64,000 nucleotides of DNA from Anaerocolumna chitinilytica (GCF_014218355.1 NZ_AP023368.1:5333501-5397500), one strand, 5' to 3'. Positions 1-9,369 are shown, counted from the stretch's first letter. Numbers and translations are program-made. The notes: generated by a model not told the origin, from the sequence alone.

Positions 1-1055
1 TTAGAACCTTCATAGTTTAATTTCGGAAGGGTTTCATATCCCCACCAACCATCATAATTCTTATTCTCCGGCCATGTCTGCTCTTTGAAGTTAAAATAAT
101 CCCGGTAAACACTGTCTTCCTGCCAGTAAGCACCAGTATCAAAACCCTCTTCCCCTTTATAGATTCCTTCTCTGTCAAGCCATTTATGAAAGGAGCCGCA
201 GTGATTAAACACACCGTCTAATATTACTTTCATGCCTCTTTCATGTGCCAGGGCTGTCAGGGTTTTTAAGAGTTCGTTGCTTTTATCTAAATTTACTTTA
301 CTTGCCACCCTTTTTTTATAACGGTAAGCCTCTCGATTGTCATATATCCCATCAGGCATACTATGGTTACAATCTTCCTCAATTACGCCAAAATGAGGGT
401 CCACATAATCATAATCCTGTGTATCATATTTATGGTTGGAAGGGGACACAAAAATAGGATTCAAATAGAGCACTTCAATTCCTAGATTCTGAAGATAATC
501 AAGCTTTTGAATCACTCCTGCCAGATCGCCGCCGTAAAACTCGCGTATTCCAACGGCGGATGGATACTGATACCAATCCTCTACTTTCTTTACATAATCC
601 CCGACATAGAAATATTCTCTGTTTTCCACATCATTGGAGGTGTCACCATTATAAAAGCGGTCCACATAGATCTGATAAAATACAGCTCCCTTGGCCCATT
701 CCGGCGTTGTAAATCCGGGAGTAATATTAAAATAAAACTTATCCTGAAGTCTGTCAACGCTTCCTGCCTTATTATAATAACAGGTACTATCCTCGTCATT
801 TACCTCAAAATAATATCGAATCGGCTCATCCTTCAATTCCAGACTGGCTTCATAATAATTAAAATAGTTATCACTTTTCTCCTGAACCATTGAAATTGTT
901 TCTGTTTCACCTTTAACAGTTATAATGCAAAGTCTTATCGTTACTTTTTCTTTTCCTGTCCGCAGGCGAAGTTTTACCCTCTCAAATTCCTTTGGTTCCA
1001 CAGGGATTCTGTAGTCCTTCGTTCCGTCACTATAGAGAGCACTTCTATTTATCAT
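1..1055 (-). CDS. GH13 alpha-amylase / neopullulanase-type glucanase, 3' end cut by window edge
   Basis: The reading frame is open from the ATG at 1055 to the left edge (351 codons plus two bases), so the C-terminus is missing. The N-terminal ~130 residues look like the beta-sandwich that precedes the barrel in neopullulanase and cyclomaltodextrinase-type GH13 enzymes. The (beta/alpha)8 barrel then starts with GAVFYQIYVDRFYNGD. GH13 signatures seen are a YLNPIF segment and DGVFNHCG, conserved region I with its Asp and His. The catalytic Asp and Glu of regions II and III would lie beyond the edge. No signal peptide is visible, so the enzyme is probably cytoplasmic and hydrolyses imported maltodextrins; this is inference. 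An AAAGGAAAGG ribosome binding site lies about 14 bases before the ATG. The family is certain; the exact substrate is not. Confidence 0.9.
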   Translation of the reverse strand, partial: MINRSALYSDGTKDYRIPVEPKEFERVKLRLRTGKEKVTIRLCIITVKGETETISMVQEKSDNYFNYYEASLELKDEPIRYYFEVNDEDSTCYYNKAGSVDRLQDKFYFNITPGFTTPEWAKGAVFYQIYVDRFYNGDTSNDVENREYFYVGDYVKKVEDWYQYPSAVGIREFYGGDLAGVIQKLDYLQNLGIEVLYLNPIFVSPSNHKYDTQDYDYVDPHFGVIEEDCNHSMPDGIYDNREAYRYKKRVASKVNLDKSNELLKTLTALAHERGMKVILDGVFNHCGSFHKWLDREGIYKGEEGFDTGAYWQEDSVYRDYFNFKEQTWPENKNYDGWWGYETLPKLNYEGS

Positions 1056-1475
1056 ATTTCTGGTCAAACCTTTCCTTTATATATGTCTGGTACATCGTAT
1101 TCTAATTAATCAAATGGATTACTTGCCTGATTAATTGCGAGAATTACACATATGTTCTGTTAAAACATCTTATAGCAATTTGCTTAAAATAGCAACTTAT
1201 ATTATTTTTGGGCAAGAAAAAGGACAGCTTTCCGAGTGCTGTCCTTTTTCTGGAGAAGGTATTTTGTTACTTATGGGGTGTAGCAAAAACTATATAATGT
1301 ATTGGGGTTTACGTGTATTAGTATAACATCATATATTCCAAAAGTGTGCACAAACATCAAATTTATTTAAAATATTTTTTGTTCGTTTTTTTCTTGTTAT
1401 TTACTTTTTGCTTATTTCCCCATAATAAATTATATAAAAACCTGCTTTTTTCATTTCATTTTTTGTGAGCAGCTA
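1056..1475. other. Intergenic region between ftsH and the GH13 gene
   Basis: This AT-rich stretch of 420 bases holds no convincing gene. It contains the ftsH terminator hairpin (1215-1251) and an inverted repeat with arms AATTAATCA (1104-1112) and TGATTAATT (1128-1136). The repeat sits about 50-80 bases upstream of the GH13 start and could be a regulator-binding dyad. I could not assign a clear -35/-10 pair. Confidence 0.6.
1215..1251 (-). terminator. Intrinsic terminator of ftsH
   Basis: A perfect 14-bp inverted repeat (AGAAAAAGGACAGC and its complement) surrounds a 9-base loop. Its arms run into T-rich sequence on the minus strand, about 225 bases past the ftsH stop. The symmetric A/T flanks could let it work in both directions. 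Confidence 0.8.
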
Positions 1476-3362
1476 TTATCCTTCCAATAAAGGGGATTTT
1501 TCACTGTTCTCTGGGCCTTCACTTCTGTGCAGGAATAATGCTTCAAATTCTTCCCTGTTAATACGCTCTTTTTCAATCAAGAGTTTTGCGCAGTTATGAA
1601 GAACATCCATATACTCTGTAAGAAGCCTTTTTGCTTCAGAATAACAATTATCAATCATGCCTTTTACTTCATCATCAATAATTCTGGCAACATTCTCGCT
1701 GTAGCTTCTGGTGTGTGCCAGATCTCTGCCGATAAAGACTTCATCATCATCATTGTCATAGTTAACCATACCTACCGAAGAAGAGAAACCATACTTGGTA
1801 ATCATGGCTCTGGCGGTTTTGGTTGCCACTTTAATATCTTGAGAAGCTCCGGTAGTAATATCATCAAAAATTAAATCTTCTGCTGCTCTGCCGCCAAGAC
1901 CTACGATAATATCCTGTTTCATACCGCCTTTTGTATGAAACATCTCATCTTTCTCCGGTAAGGGCATGGTATAACCGGCAGCGCCGTTTCCTGTTGGAAT
2001 AATGGATACGGTATAGACAGGACCCACATCGGGAAGCACATGGAATAAAATAGCGTGACCGGCTTCATGGTAAGCGGTGATTTTCTTTTCTTTTTCAGAA
2101 ATGACTCTGCTCTTTTTCTCCGTACCGATACCAACTTTGATAAAGGATTTATTAATATCTTCATGGATGATATAGGAACGGTTATCCTTGGCAGCACTGA
2201 TGGCTGCTTCATTCAGAAGATTCTCTAAGTCTGCTCCGGTAAAACCTGCTGTGGTCTGGGCAATTTGTTTTAAGTCAACATCCTCACCCAAAGGTTTTCC
2301 TTTGGAATGTACCTGCAGAATCTCTTCTCTTCCCTTAACATCAGGTCTTCCTACCATAACCTTACGGTCGAAACGTCCGGGTCTTAAGATAGCAGGATCA
2401 AGTATATCTACACGATTGGTGGCTGCCATTACAATAATTCCTTCATTGGCACCAAAGCCATCCATCTCAACTAATAACTGGTTTAAGGTCTGTTCTCTTT
2501 CATCATGTCCGCCGCCCATACCGGTTCCTCTTCTTCTGGCTACGGCATCAATTTCATCAATAAATACAATACAGGGCGAATGCTTCTTAGCATCCTCAAA
2601 CAAATCTCTTACTCTGGAAGCACCAACACCTACAAACATCTCAACAAAGTCTGAACCGGATATGCTAAAGAAAGGTACGCCTGCCTCACCGGCTACTGCC
2701 TTGGCAAGAAGTGTCTTACCGGTTCCGGGAGGGCCTTCCAGGAGAACTCCCTTAGGAATCCTTGCTCCAACCTGGGTATACTTTTTAGGAGTCTTTAAGA
2801 AATCCACGATTTCCTGCAGTTCCTCTTTTTCTTCTTCCAGTCCTGCTACATTCTTAAAGGTGGTTTTCTTATTCTCATCGGTAGTCATCTTAGCCCGGCT
2901 TTTTCCGAAGTTCATAACCTTGCTTCCGCCGCCGCTGCCTCCCGCCGCCTGGTTGGTCAGGTAGGAGAATAAAAGTATTATCACAATAAAGCCCAGAACA
3001 TAAGGGAGAAGGGTTAAAATCCAGCTGGGTTTACTGACATTATACAAGTGATAAGACAGGTCTTTTCCCCCATCCTTCACAATCTTATCATTCAGTATCT
3101 GCTGCAGCTGACCGACATCTGCCACATTAAATTTCTCTGTGCTCTTGTCTTTTAAGGTAGCTACCGCATTTCCTGTCGGAGTCTGCTGGTTCTGATATAT
3201 CTTGACCTCTGTAACGTTGTTGTTTGCAATATCCTCTAAAAAGTTACTGTACTCATAATTGCTGCTAGGGTTGCTCTTTATATTTTGATGAACAAGCGAT
3301 AAGACCAGAATAATACCAAGGATTATGAGATAGGCCCCATATCCTTTAAGTTGTCTTTTCAC
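1476..3362 (-). CDS. ftsH: ATP-dependent zinc metalloprotease FtsH
   Basis: Membrane-anchored hexameric AAA+ protease that degrades damaged membrane proteins and short-lived regulators. The 628 residues match the usual family length. Two transmembrane segments (about 9-25 and 114-135) flank an extracytoplasmic domain. The Walker A motif GPPGTGKT is at 210-217, Walker B (FIDEID) near 268, and the second region of homology contains ATNR and RPGRFD. The zinc site HEAGH is at 432-436, with the third ligand Asp in GASQDIK near 509. It is the last gene of the tilS-hpt-ftsH group, 19 bases after hpt, an order shared with Bacillus. A hairpin terminator follows it. Nothing essential is missing. Confidence 0.98.
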   Translation of the reverse strand: MKRQLKGYGAYLIILGIILVLSLVHQNIKSNPSSNYEYSNFLEDIANNNVTEVKIYQNQQTPTGNAVATLKDKSTEKFNVADVGQLQQILNDKIVKDGGKDLSYHLYNVSKPSWILTLLPYVLGFIVIILLFSYLTNQAAGGSGGGSKVMNFGKSRAKMTTDENKKTTFKNVAGLEEEKEELQEIVDFLKTPKKYTQVGARIPKGVLLEGPPGTGKTLLAKAVAGEAGVPFFSISGSDFVEMFVGVGASRVRDLFEDAKKHSPCIVFIDEIDAVARRRGTGMGGGHDEREQTLNQLLVEMDGFGANEGIIVMAATNRVDILDPAILRPGRFDRKVMVGRPDVKGREEILQVHSKGKPLGEDVDLKQIAQTTAGFTGADLENLLNEAAISAAKDNRSYIIHEDINKSFIKVGIGTEKKSRVISEKEKKITAYHEAGHAILFHVLPDVGPVYTVSIIPTGNGAAGYTMPLPEKDEMFHTKGGMKQDIIVGLGGRAAEDLIFDDITTGASQDIKVATKTARAMITKYGFSSSVGMVNYDNDDDEVFIGRDLAHTRSYSENVARIIDDEVKGMIDNCYSEAKRLLTEYMDVLHNCAKLLIEKERINREEFEALFLHRSEGPENSEKSPLLEG

Positions 3363-3381
3363 TCAACACCCCTCCTTTCTA

Positions 3382-3900
3382 TTATTCGATTACGCCGATA
3401 TAGGGAAGATTGCGGTATTTTTGCATGTAATCCAGACCATAGCCTACCACGAATTTATCGGGTATTTGGAAGCCCACATAATCTACTGCTACATCGGTAG
3501 TTCTTCTGTCCGGTTTATCCAAAAGGGTGCAGATCTTAACACTATTCGGCTTTCTGGTGTTTAAAAGGTCCACAAGGTACTTTAATGTATTACCGGAATC
3601 AATGATATCTTCCACAATAAGTACATCTTTATCCTCTATGGAATCATCCAAATCTTTGATTATCTTAACTCTTCCAGAACTTACAAAACCATCTCCATAG
3701 CTGGATACTGACATAAAGTCGATGGAAAGAGGAACACTGATATGCTTTGCCAGTTCACAGGTTGCAAAGACACCTCCCTTTAATACGCAGATAAGATGCA
3801 GTTCTTTTCCTTCATAGTCCTTACTTATCTGTTCTCCAAGGCTTTTTATTTTTTTATTAACCTCTTCCTCTGATATTAGTACATTGATTTTCTCATTCAT
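3382..3900 (-). CDS. hpt: Hypoxanthine (guanine) phosphoribosyltransferase
   Basis: Purine salvage enzyme that transfers the phosphoribosyl group of PRPP to hypoxanthine or guanine in the cytoplasm. The 172-residue length is typical. The PRPP-binding loop VLIVEDIIDSGNTL lies at about 93-106, and the N-terminal CVLKGGVFATCELA is the usual phosphoribosyl/pyrophosphate loop. Its start overlaps the end of tilS by 8 bases, which suggests translational coupling. The tilS-hpt-ftsH order is conserved in Firmicutes. The Bacillus literature describes an HprT-TilS complex that activates ftsH transcription; whether that applies here is inference. Confidence 0.97.
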   Translation of the reverse strand: MNEKINVLISEEEVNKKIKSLGEQISKDYEGKELHLICVLKGGVFATCELAKHISVPLSIDFMSVSSYGDGFVSSGRVKIIKDLDDSIEDKDVLIVEDIIDSGNTLKYLVDLLNTRKPNSVKICTLLDKPDRRTTDVAVDYVGFQIPDKFVVGYGLDYMQKYRNLPYIGVIE

Positions 3901-5284
3901 TTTCTTCTTCCTCCGTTATTGTTATCTGAAGTATCCTCCTGGTATTCTCATCCACCTTATAAGCTTCGCTTATGCGGTTTCCGATTACCCACATAATATG
4001 GGAACCATCTGCTAATAAAGGCAGGATATCTCTTTTTTGTCTTGGAATCTTTTCATCTATCAAAAGGGCCTTTAATTTCTTGGTGCCCCCTTTGTCTATG
4101 CATAGGTAATCCCCCTGTTTTCGGCAGCGGATTAACACAGTATCCTTAATTTTATCATAGTCAAACCATTTCGTACAGATGCTTTGAGGAATTATCATAT
4201 TTTTTTTATAATTTAGTAACGAAGCTTTTATACTTTTTCCCTCTTCAAAAAGAGGTGTGACTCCGGGAATCAGAAGTTCTCTAGGTTCCAGGTCCTTTGA
4301 CAGGTCTTTTCCTTTGGTTCTAAGCTCTATATGGTTATATTCTCTCATTGCTGTGATTCCGTAGGGAAGATCTATCCGTCTGCCTGGCTGTTTCTTTATT
4401 AGCTGCAGCACAGAGGTTATATGATACGCATCTATATCCTTTAAACTTTCACTGAGCATGAAAAAAGCTTTTCTGACAATCTCTTTTTGGATCACGACAT
4501 CCTCTTTACTAAGCTCTTCGATTTGAAGCAATATCTCGTTCTCTGTTCCTTTTACTAGAATCCTCTCGGCGGCTTTGATAACTGACTTTTCAACATATTC
4601 CTGAAGCTCTCTGAAGGTTTCACCGGCCATGGCAATATGGGATACTGCCTTACTATTTATACCTTCTGCTTCTTTCAGGACTTTTAAGCGTATTTTATTA
4701 CGGGTATAATCCAGGGTAAAATTCGTGGAGTCATCAAGGTAGGAAATACCCCTCTCAAACAGATAACTCTCGATTTCCTTCCGCTCAAGGCACAGCAGAG
4801 GTCTTATGATTCTGTCCCTTACAGGACTGATGCCTGTCAATCCGGATAACCCGCTGCCCCGGAACATATGAAAAAGAATCGTTTCTGCCGTATCATTTTT
4901 ATTATGTGCAATTGCAATTTTATTACACTTATATGCTAGAAAGTACTGATTAAAAACCTCATATCTAGCTTTTCTTCCGGCTTCCTCAACGGACATCCTT
5001 CCTTCTTTTGCCAATAAGGGAATGTCTTTGTGCACCACCTGAAAAGATACCTCTTCTTTTTTGCAAAGCTCACGAACGAACTCCTCGTCCCTTTTTGCTT
5101 CTTCACCCCGTATTCCATGGTTAATATGGATTACATGAAGTGTAAGTTCATACTCTTTGCGCAGCTCTAAAAGCACATGAAAAAGGCAGACCGAATCCGC
5201 TCCGCCGGAAACACCGACAATAATTTGGTCTCCCTTTTCAAGCATTTTGTAGTTCTCTATATATTGTTTTACTTTATTAATCAT
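3893..5284 (-). CDS. tilS: tRNA(Ile)-lysidine synthetase
   Basis: Essential enzyme that converts cytidine 34 of the CAU anticodon of tRNA-Ile2 to lysidine using ATP, so that the tRNA reads AUA instead of AUG. The N-terminal PP-loop ATPase motif is IIVGVSGGADSVCLFH (SGGADS at 26-31). HINHGIRGEEAKRDEEFV and a GLSGLTGI motif follow, as in the family. The C-terminal substrate-binding domain extends to residue 463, the full TilS length. It lies between spoIIE and hpt in an apparent operon. The tRNA with a CAU anticodon at 7977-8050 is of the methionine type and is not its expected substrate. Confidence 0.97.
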   Translation of the reverse strand: MINKVKQYIENYKMLEKGDQIIVGVSGGADSVCLFHVLLELRKEYELTLHVIHINHGIRGEEAKRDEEFVRELCKKEEVSFQVVHKDIPLLAKEGRMSVEEAGRKARYEVFNQYFLAYKCNKIAIAHNKNDTAETILFHMFRGSGLSGLTGISPVRDRIIRPLLCLERKEIESYLFERGISYLDDSTNFTLDYTRNKIRLKVLKEAEGINSKAVSHIAMAGETFRELQEYVEKSVIKAAERILVKGTENEILLQIEELSKEDVVIQKEIVRKAFFMLSESLKDIDAYHITSVLQLIKKQPGRRIDLPYGITAMREYNHIELRTKGKDLSKDLEPRELLIPGVTPLFEEGKSIKASLLNYKKNMIIPQSICTKWFDYDKIKDTVLIRCRKQGDYLCIDKGGTKKLKALLIDEKIPRQKRDILPLLADGSHIMWVIGNRISEAYKVDENTRRILQITITEEEENE

Positions 5285-5332
5285 CTATGACTCCAGAGTT
5301 TTTTATCATTTTACCTCGAACAATGGGAAATA

Positions 5333-7630
5333 TCAAGCCTTGCTCCAAAAGCCCGCCACCAAGACTGTCATATCATCCATCGGTTCCCATCCGTTTTGTT
5401 CCAGGGCCATATTTAAGATAGAATTCGCTATTTCCTTTGGATTATTGGTCTTAAGATCGTTCAGAAATTCTGCAATAAATTCCTCTTTTTTCTCACCCGG
5501 TATACAGTCCACCACTCCGTCGGTAGCCATCACTAAGAATTCTCCGCTATAGAGCTTTCTCGTTACAATTTCATAATCTGCCTTTGGAACGATTCCCGCC
5601 GGCAGCGAAGTAGAATAAATAACCTCCACTTCATTTGCTTTTTTTAGAAAGGTAGCCGCTGCCCCCATCTTTATAAAATCACAGTAGCCGGTATAAAGGT
5701 TTAGGATAGATAGGTCAATGGTAGAAAAACCTTCCTCTTTGTCTCTTAGCACCATAATGGAATTAATGAGCTTAATGGCAGATTCCTTTCGAAATCCCGC
5801 CTCCATAAATTGCTCCAGTAATTCAATCACCGACTCACTTTCTTCATAAGCGCCCTGTCCTGCTCCCATACCATCTGCAAGGCTCATGATAAAGGTACCG
5901 GTATCAGGATTTAAGAAGGAGTAATTATCACCCGATACCGGATTCTTCTCCTTATTCATTCTGGCAAAGCCTGTATATACCGTATAGTCCGTATCCTCCA
6001 CAAAAGTAAAGGTTTCCATTTCTTTTGCAATCACCTTCTTACAGCCGTCAAAAGGCCGCATTTGCTTACCGTAAGCTTTTCCAATGATGCCTGCCGCTTC
6101 TTTGGAAGTAACGCAGCGGCCCTTATCCGTCTTGGCAGTAAGATAGATTTCAATTTTTCCGTCCCTTTTCTCAAAGATAGCAACTTTTTTCACATGGATA
6201 TGATTACGTCTTAATTCCGTGGCTATTTTTTTGCTCTTCTCCTCGTCATCGGAAGGCTTATACAAATCCATAGAAAAATCATCAATGATATTCGCTACTT
6301 CTCCCAGCTGCTCAGCAATGGCAGCTCTGCTTTGGGCCAGTTTATTACTCCAGCTCATATTTATTCTTGCCAATTCTATGCTTCTTTTTGCTTCTTCCAA
6401 AAAATTATTCAGACAAATACACCGGGAGGCAAATTCACCGGGTATTTCATTTAAAGATATGGTTCCGTTCTCATTCACCTGTTCCATTATACGGTAGGCA
6501 CCTTCATAGGTCTCATAAAAATGTCCTTCCCAGCAATAGCTGCAATTCTCGCAGTCCTTACAAAGTTTCTCCGACAACTGGTCAAAGAGCACACGTTTAT
6601 CCAGCTTATCAAGTTCTTCTTTTTGCTCGGAAAAGGTATGGAAGGTGGAAGAGAGGTTATGAAAAGATTCAGAGAAATCCCGTAGCTTTCCCCTTGCAAT
6701 ATTCTGCAGGTTCTGATGGATATATACATCCTCCTCCCGTTCAGTGTCTTTCATGCTTTTTCCATATACCAAGTTTTTAGGGAGCAGAAAAAAAAGCACA
6801 GCACAGGAAATAAGCACCCCAAAACCCTCCAGGTTAAACCTGCTGTTTTTATAAAGTTCCCCTAAGATTAAAAAGCCTCCTGAATACGCCAGGAAATCCA
6901 CAATTCTTCCCATTTCCCGAAAGCTTCCGCTGATGATGCCAAGCATGCACATAAGCCCCAGTTGATTCAGCTCCCCTGTACGCAGAGCCATAATAATTCC
7001 GCAGGCGGCTCCTATTACGGCACCAAAGCCGGCACCATAGCGAAAGCCTATAAGTAGGACACAAAACATCGCACAGGTAAGCGGCAGGGAAAAGCCAAGA
7101 GCATTCATATCCGGTATCCCATAGATAATAACTCCGCCGATGGTTGCAAGTCCTATTATCTCTTCATTGGATAAGGCCTCCCCTTTCATTCTGGTGTGAA
7201 AAACCGGCTCCAGCCCTTTATGAAATACCAATGCCGACACAAAGACGATTATCCCTTCTGCCAGACCCATAACTACATTGTTCAAAAAATTATCACTCAA
7301 CGTACTGTAAAAGCAGGTTAGTACAATTGTAACTCCTGCTGCCAGTCCGCTCATGGACCAGATCGTTATCTTTTTGCTGCGGTATTCTATCATAGATACT
7401 ATGATGGAGAATACGATAATTGCAATCAGGTATTTTATCATTCCTTCTGTGCCCATGGAAGTTATTACTCCAAGGGCCACCATTACCATTGCCAGTATCC
7501 GTCCTTTGGGTTCCATAAACAATACTGCCAGATAACCTATTGCAAAAGGATTTATCCCCATGAACACCGCCCTTGCTACTACCACACCAAGCAAGCCGGT
7601 GAATATCCTCCTTATATTCTGTTCTTTCAT
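5333..7630 (-). CDS. spoIIE: Stage II sporulation protein E (SpoIIE), PP2C-type phosphatase
   Basis: Membrane-bound serine phosphatase that dephosphorylates SpoIIAA at the polar septum and so activates sigma-F in the forespore. About 300 N-terminal residues form many hydrophobic helices. A central regulatory region with several cysteines (CKDCENCSYC) follows. The C-terminal PP2C domain has the metal-binding motifs SLADGMGAGQGA and MATDGVVDC. I place the start at the ATG at 7630 because it has a strong AAAGGGAGG ribosome binding site (765 residues). The upstream in-frame ATG at 7702 lies only about 8 bases from the predicted transcription start and has no such site. The promoter is described separately. 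Confidence 0.96.
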   Translation of the reverse strand: MKEQNIRRIFTGLLGVVVARAVFMGINPFAIGYLAVLFMEPKGRILAMVMVALGVITSMGTEGMIKYLIAIIVFSIIVSMIEYRSKKITIWSMSGLAAGVTIVLTCFYSTLSDNFLNNVVMGLAEGIIVFVSALVFHKGLEPVFHTRMKGEALSNEEIIGLATIGGVIIYGIPDMNALGFSLPLTCAMFCVLLIGFRYGAGFGAVIGAACGIIMALRTGELNQLGLMCMLGIISGSFREMGRIVDFLAYSGGFLILGELYKNSRFNLEGFGVLISCAVLFFLLPKNLVYGKSMKDTEREEDVYIHQNLQNIARGKLRDFSESFHNLSSTFHTFSEQKEELDKLDKRVLFDQLSEKLCKDCENCSYCWEGHFYETYEGAYRIMEQVNENGTISLNEIPGEFASRCICLNNFLEEAKRSIELARINMSWSNKLAQSRAAIAEQLGEVANIIDDFSMDLYKPSDDEEKSKKIATELRRNHIHVKKVAIFEKRDGKIEIYLTAKTDKGRCVTSKEAAGIIGKAYGKQMRPFDGCKKVIAKEMETFTFVEDTDYTVYTGFARMNKEKNPVSGDNYSFLNPDTGTFIMSLADGMGAGQGAYEESESVIELLEQFMEAGFRKESAIKLINSIMVLRDKEEGFSTIDLSILNLYTGYCDFIKMGAAATFLKKANEVEVIYSTSLPAGIVPKADYEIVTRKLYSGEFLVMATDGVVDCIPGEKKEEFIAEFLNDLKTNNPKEIANSILNMALEQNGWEPMDDMTVLVAGFWSKA

Positions 7631-7716
7631 TCTGCTGCTTCCTCCCTTTAATCTTACAGGATATATACAGACAGCCATGGCTCTTCTGCCTGTCCAATTC
7701 ATCCGTTTAGTCCTGT

Positions 7717-7749
7717 ATTATAGAGTTATGCAACTGAAATCTTTGTCAA
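7717..7749 (-). promoter_or_regulatory. Candidate Spo0A-activated promoter of spoIIE
   Basis: On the minus strand a perfect TTGACA (7744-7749) and a perfect TATAAT (7717-7722) are separated by 21 bases instead of 17. That long spacing is the established hallmark of the Spo0A-dependent sigma-A promoters spoIIG and spoIIE in Bacillus. The -35 is embedded in TTTGACAAA, the complement of a 0A-box (consensus TTTGTCRAA). Transcription would start near 7710, leaving about 80 untranslated bases. Confidence 0.75.
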
Positions 7750-7941
7750 ACCTTAGTCTGCTTCTTCAAAAAGTTTATGACAGAATCTTCTGCAATTGCA
7801 TAAAAGAATCGATTAGAGAGAGTTCAGTTTATTTAGGAAATTAATATTAGGCATAAGCCTGCCCAAAAAGCAGTTAATATAACTAATAGCATTTCAAGCA
7901 TTCAATTCAATTAATATCAAGCTTTTAACCGTAGACAAAAA

Positions 7942-7969
7942 AAGACCTAAACCAAATGGTTTAGGTCTT
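7942..7969 (-). terminator. Terminator of the tRNA-Met gene
   Basis: A perfect 12-bp stem (AAGACCTAAACC and its complement) with a 4-base loop is followed on the minus strand by a run of T. It lies 8 bases past the end of the tRNA gene. It also isolates the spoIIE promoter from upstream transcription. Confidence 0.9.
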
Positions 7970-7976
7970 AAAACAA

Positions 7977-8050
7977 TAGCGAAGGACGGATTTGAACCGC
8001 CGACACTGCGGGTATGAACCGCATGCTCTAGCCAACTGAGCTACTTCGCC
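7977..8050 (-). tRNA. tRNA-Met (CAU), elongator type
   Basis: A full cloverleaf is visible on the minus strand. The acceptor stem begins GGCGAAG, paired with CTTCGCT by a G-U at 1-72. The D arm is AGCTCAGTTGGCTAGAGC, the anticodon stem TGCGG/CCGCA with loop TTCATAC (anticodon CAT), and the T arm is GGCGGTTCAAATCCGTC. The loop and stem resemble elongator tRNA-Met rather than tRNA-Ile2, whose loop is typically CTCATAA. The 3' CCA is not encoded. A terminator follows directly. Confidence 0.93.
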
Positions 8051-8100
8051 AAAAGCAACGAAGACAATTATAGCTTCTTTCAGATTATTTGTCAAGCCTG

Positions 8101-8400
8101 CTATTCTTCTGATTTGAAAATAATCTCATCCTTATAAACCAGTCCAAACTTCTCCCTTGCCATTTCTTCAATGTATTTCTTGGTTTGAACATAGGCCTTC
8201 TTTTCTTCAATATCTTCTGCTCTCTTATTCTCGTCCTTAATCTGAGTATTCAGCTGCTCGATTTTCTGATCGGCTTTTGCCTCTACCAGGTTAAGCTCCT
8301 GCTGCTTGTATGTAACGATTCCGCATATGGATAACACCATACATGCTGTAAGAATCAGGCCTGTCCGCCTTTTTCTTCTGCGCCTTCTATACCCCTTCAA
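8101..8400 (-). CDS. divIC: Septum formation initiator DivIC/FtsB family protein
   Basis: Small bitopic membrane protein of the division machinery. A basic cytoplasmic N-terminus (GYRRRRRKRR) is followed by one transmembrane helix, an extracellular coiled coil (about 35-80) and the family ending with AREKFGLVYKDE. I chose the TTG start at 8400 because AAGGTGG lies 5 bases upstream and it directly follows the yabQ stop. An in-frame GTG at 8430 would overlap yabQ and has no ribosome binding site. The yabP-yabQ-divIC order matches Bacillus. The family is certain; the start is moderately sure. Confidence 0.9.
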   Translation of the reverse strand: MKGYRRRRRKRRTGLILTACMVLSICGIVTYKQQELNLVEAKADQKIEQLNTQIKDENKRAEDIEEKKAYVQTKKYIEEMAREKFGLVYKDEIIFKSEE

Positions 8401-8401
8401 A

Positions 8402-8902
8402 TTAACCACCTTTTTCCTTATCAGATGCACTTATTTTACTAGATTTTCTACTCTTTTTCAAGAATTTTTGTATATTTATTAAAATTTTTTTAAATAGTTT
8501 GAATACTTTAGCCAATCCGTGACCGGTTCCCCGCCCCAGAAATACAAATGGCTTTAATATCAGGTGAATTACATAGAGAATAGCTCCCTTTATCTTATTT
8601 AAGAACCCTGAAATCAGTTCGACCAGGGGCTGACTTACTAAGTTATGGTATATCAGCATGCCAAGAAACATGCCAAGAATGGCGAAGCCCCTGATAATGC
8701 CATTGTTTTGCTGATACATCATGCGAAATATCAGAAGACCTGAGATTGTCCAGTAAATTATATCTTCTATCCCCACCAAGATTGCTCCTCTGGGAAAGAC
8801 TCTTCTGATAATACGGAGCACATCATAAAATATCAGCAGATACATCCCCCAGAGCACACAGTTTGAAAAAAACGTCAGCTCTGTCCAAATCTCCTTATTC
8901 AT
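8402..8902 (-). CDS. yabQ: Spore cortex biosynthesis protein YabQ
   Basis: Polytopic membrane protein needed for spore cortex formation in Bacillus. The 166 residues have about four hydrophobic helices in the first 120, including the FYDVLRIIRRVFPRG segment common in YabQ, and end in a Lys/Ser-rich cytoplasmic tail. It lies between yabP and divIC, as in other endospore formers. No catalytic motif is known for the family. Identification rests on sequence character together with position. Confidence 0.88.
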   Translation of the reverse strand: MNKEIWTELTFFSNCVLWGMYLLIFYDVLRIIRRVFPRGAILVGIEDIIYWTISGLLIFRMMYQQNNGIIRGFAILGMFLGMLIYHNLVSQPLVELISGFLNKIKGAILYVIHLILKPFVFLGRGTGHGLAKVFKLFKKILINIQKFLKKSRKSSKISASDKEKGG

Positions 8903-8954
8903 TCAATTTCTCCTTACACCCGTGCATATTGCAAACCCGTTTATAAATGATTGC

Positions 8955-9242
8955 CTATTTAAATAACCTGCTGATAAGAGATTCACTGGATTTACCGTAT
9001 CCGTTGGAATCAGAATATGTAAGACTGTCTATCTTTCCATCAACGTCCACCTCTCCTTTTTCAAGGGTAAGGCGATTCACATGGAGTTCATTCCCTCTTA
9101 TCATTAAGATTCCCTGCTCTGTCTCTAAGAGCACTTCACCTGCATCAAAGCTTAATACATCCTTTACGCCGGTTATCATGGCCTGGCTTCTGGCATTTAA
9201 ACTAACTTTATGTGACTTTTGAATTACCTGCTTTTCTTCCAT
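8955..9242 (-). CDS. yabP: Sporulation protein YabP
   Basis: A 95-residue protein of the YabP/YqfC family, required for normal spore development in Bacillus; its biochemical role is unsettled. The sequence is rich in short beta strands (VLSFDAGEVLLETEQGILMI, then GNELHVNRLTLEKGEVDVDG), typical of the family. The start has a strong AGGAGG site 8 bases upstream. A perfect 12-bp hairpin (9256-9286) abuts that site and may modulate its access. Confidence 0.92.
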   Translation of the reverse strand: MEEKQVIQKSHKVSLNARSQAMITGVKDVLSFDAGEVLLETEQGILMIRGNELHVNRLTLEKGEVDVDGKIDSLTYSDSNGYGKSSESLISRLFK

Positions 9243-9255
9243 AAAAAAAGGCCTC

Positions 9256-9286
9256 CTAATATACTTACTTCTCTTAAGTATATTAG
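9256..9286 (-). promoter_or_regulatory. Hairpin abutting the yabP ribosome binding site
   Basis: On the minus strand CTAATATACTTA pairs perfectly with TAAGTATATTAG around a 7-base loop. The last two bases of the 3' arm are the first two bases of the AGGAGG site of yabP (9252-9257). It could be a translational control element or a barrier protecting the message end. A run of seven T follows six bases later, so partial attenuation is also possible. Confidence 0.5.
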
Positions 9287-9369
9287 AAAACCATTCATTT
9301 CATGCCTAAAATATACAAGCTTTCATTGCAGAAATCAGCACTTGAAAATTGTTTTTTATAATCATAATA

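Noticed and set aside
2188..2964. Long open frame on the plus strand opposite ftsH
   Set aside because: It is the antisense shadow of a highly conserved gene, with Ser/Pro-rich low-complexity translation and no ribosome site.
7977..8050. tRNA-Ile2 (CAU), substrate of the nearby TilS
   Set aside because: The anticodon loop TTCATAC and the arm sequences match elongator tRNA-Met better than the tRNA-Ile2 type.
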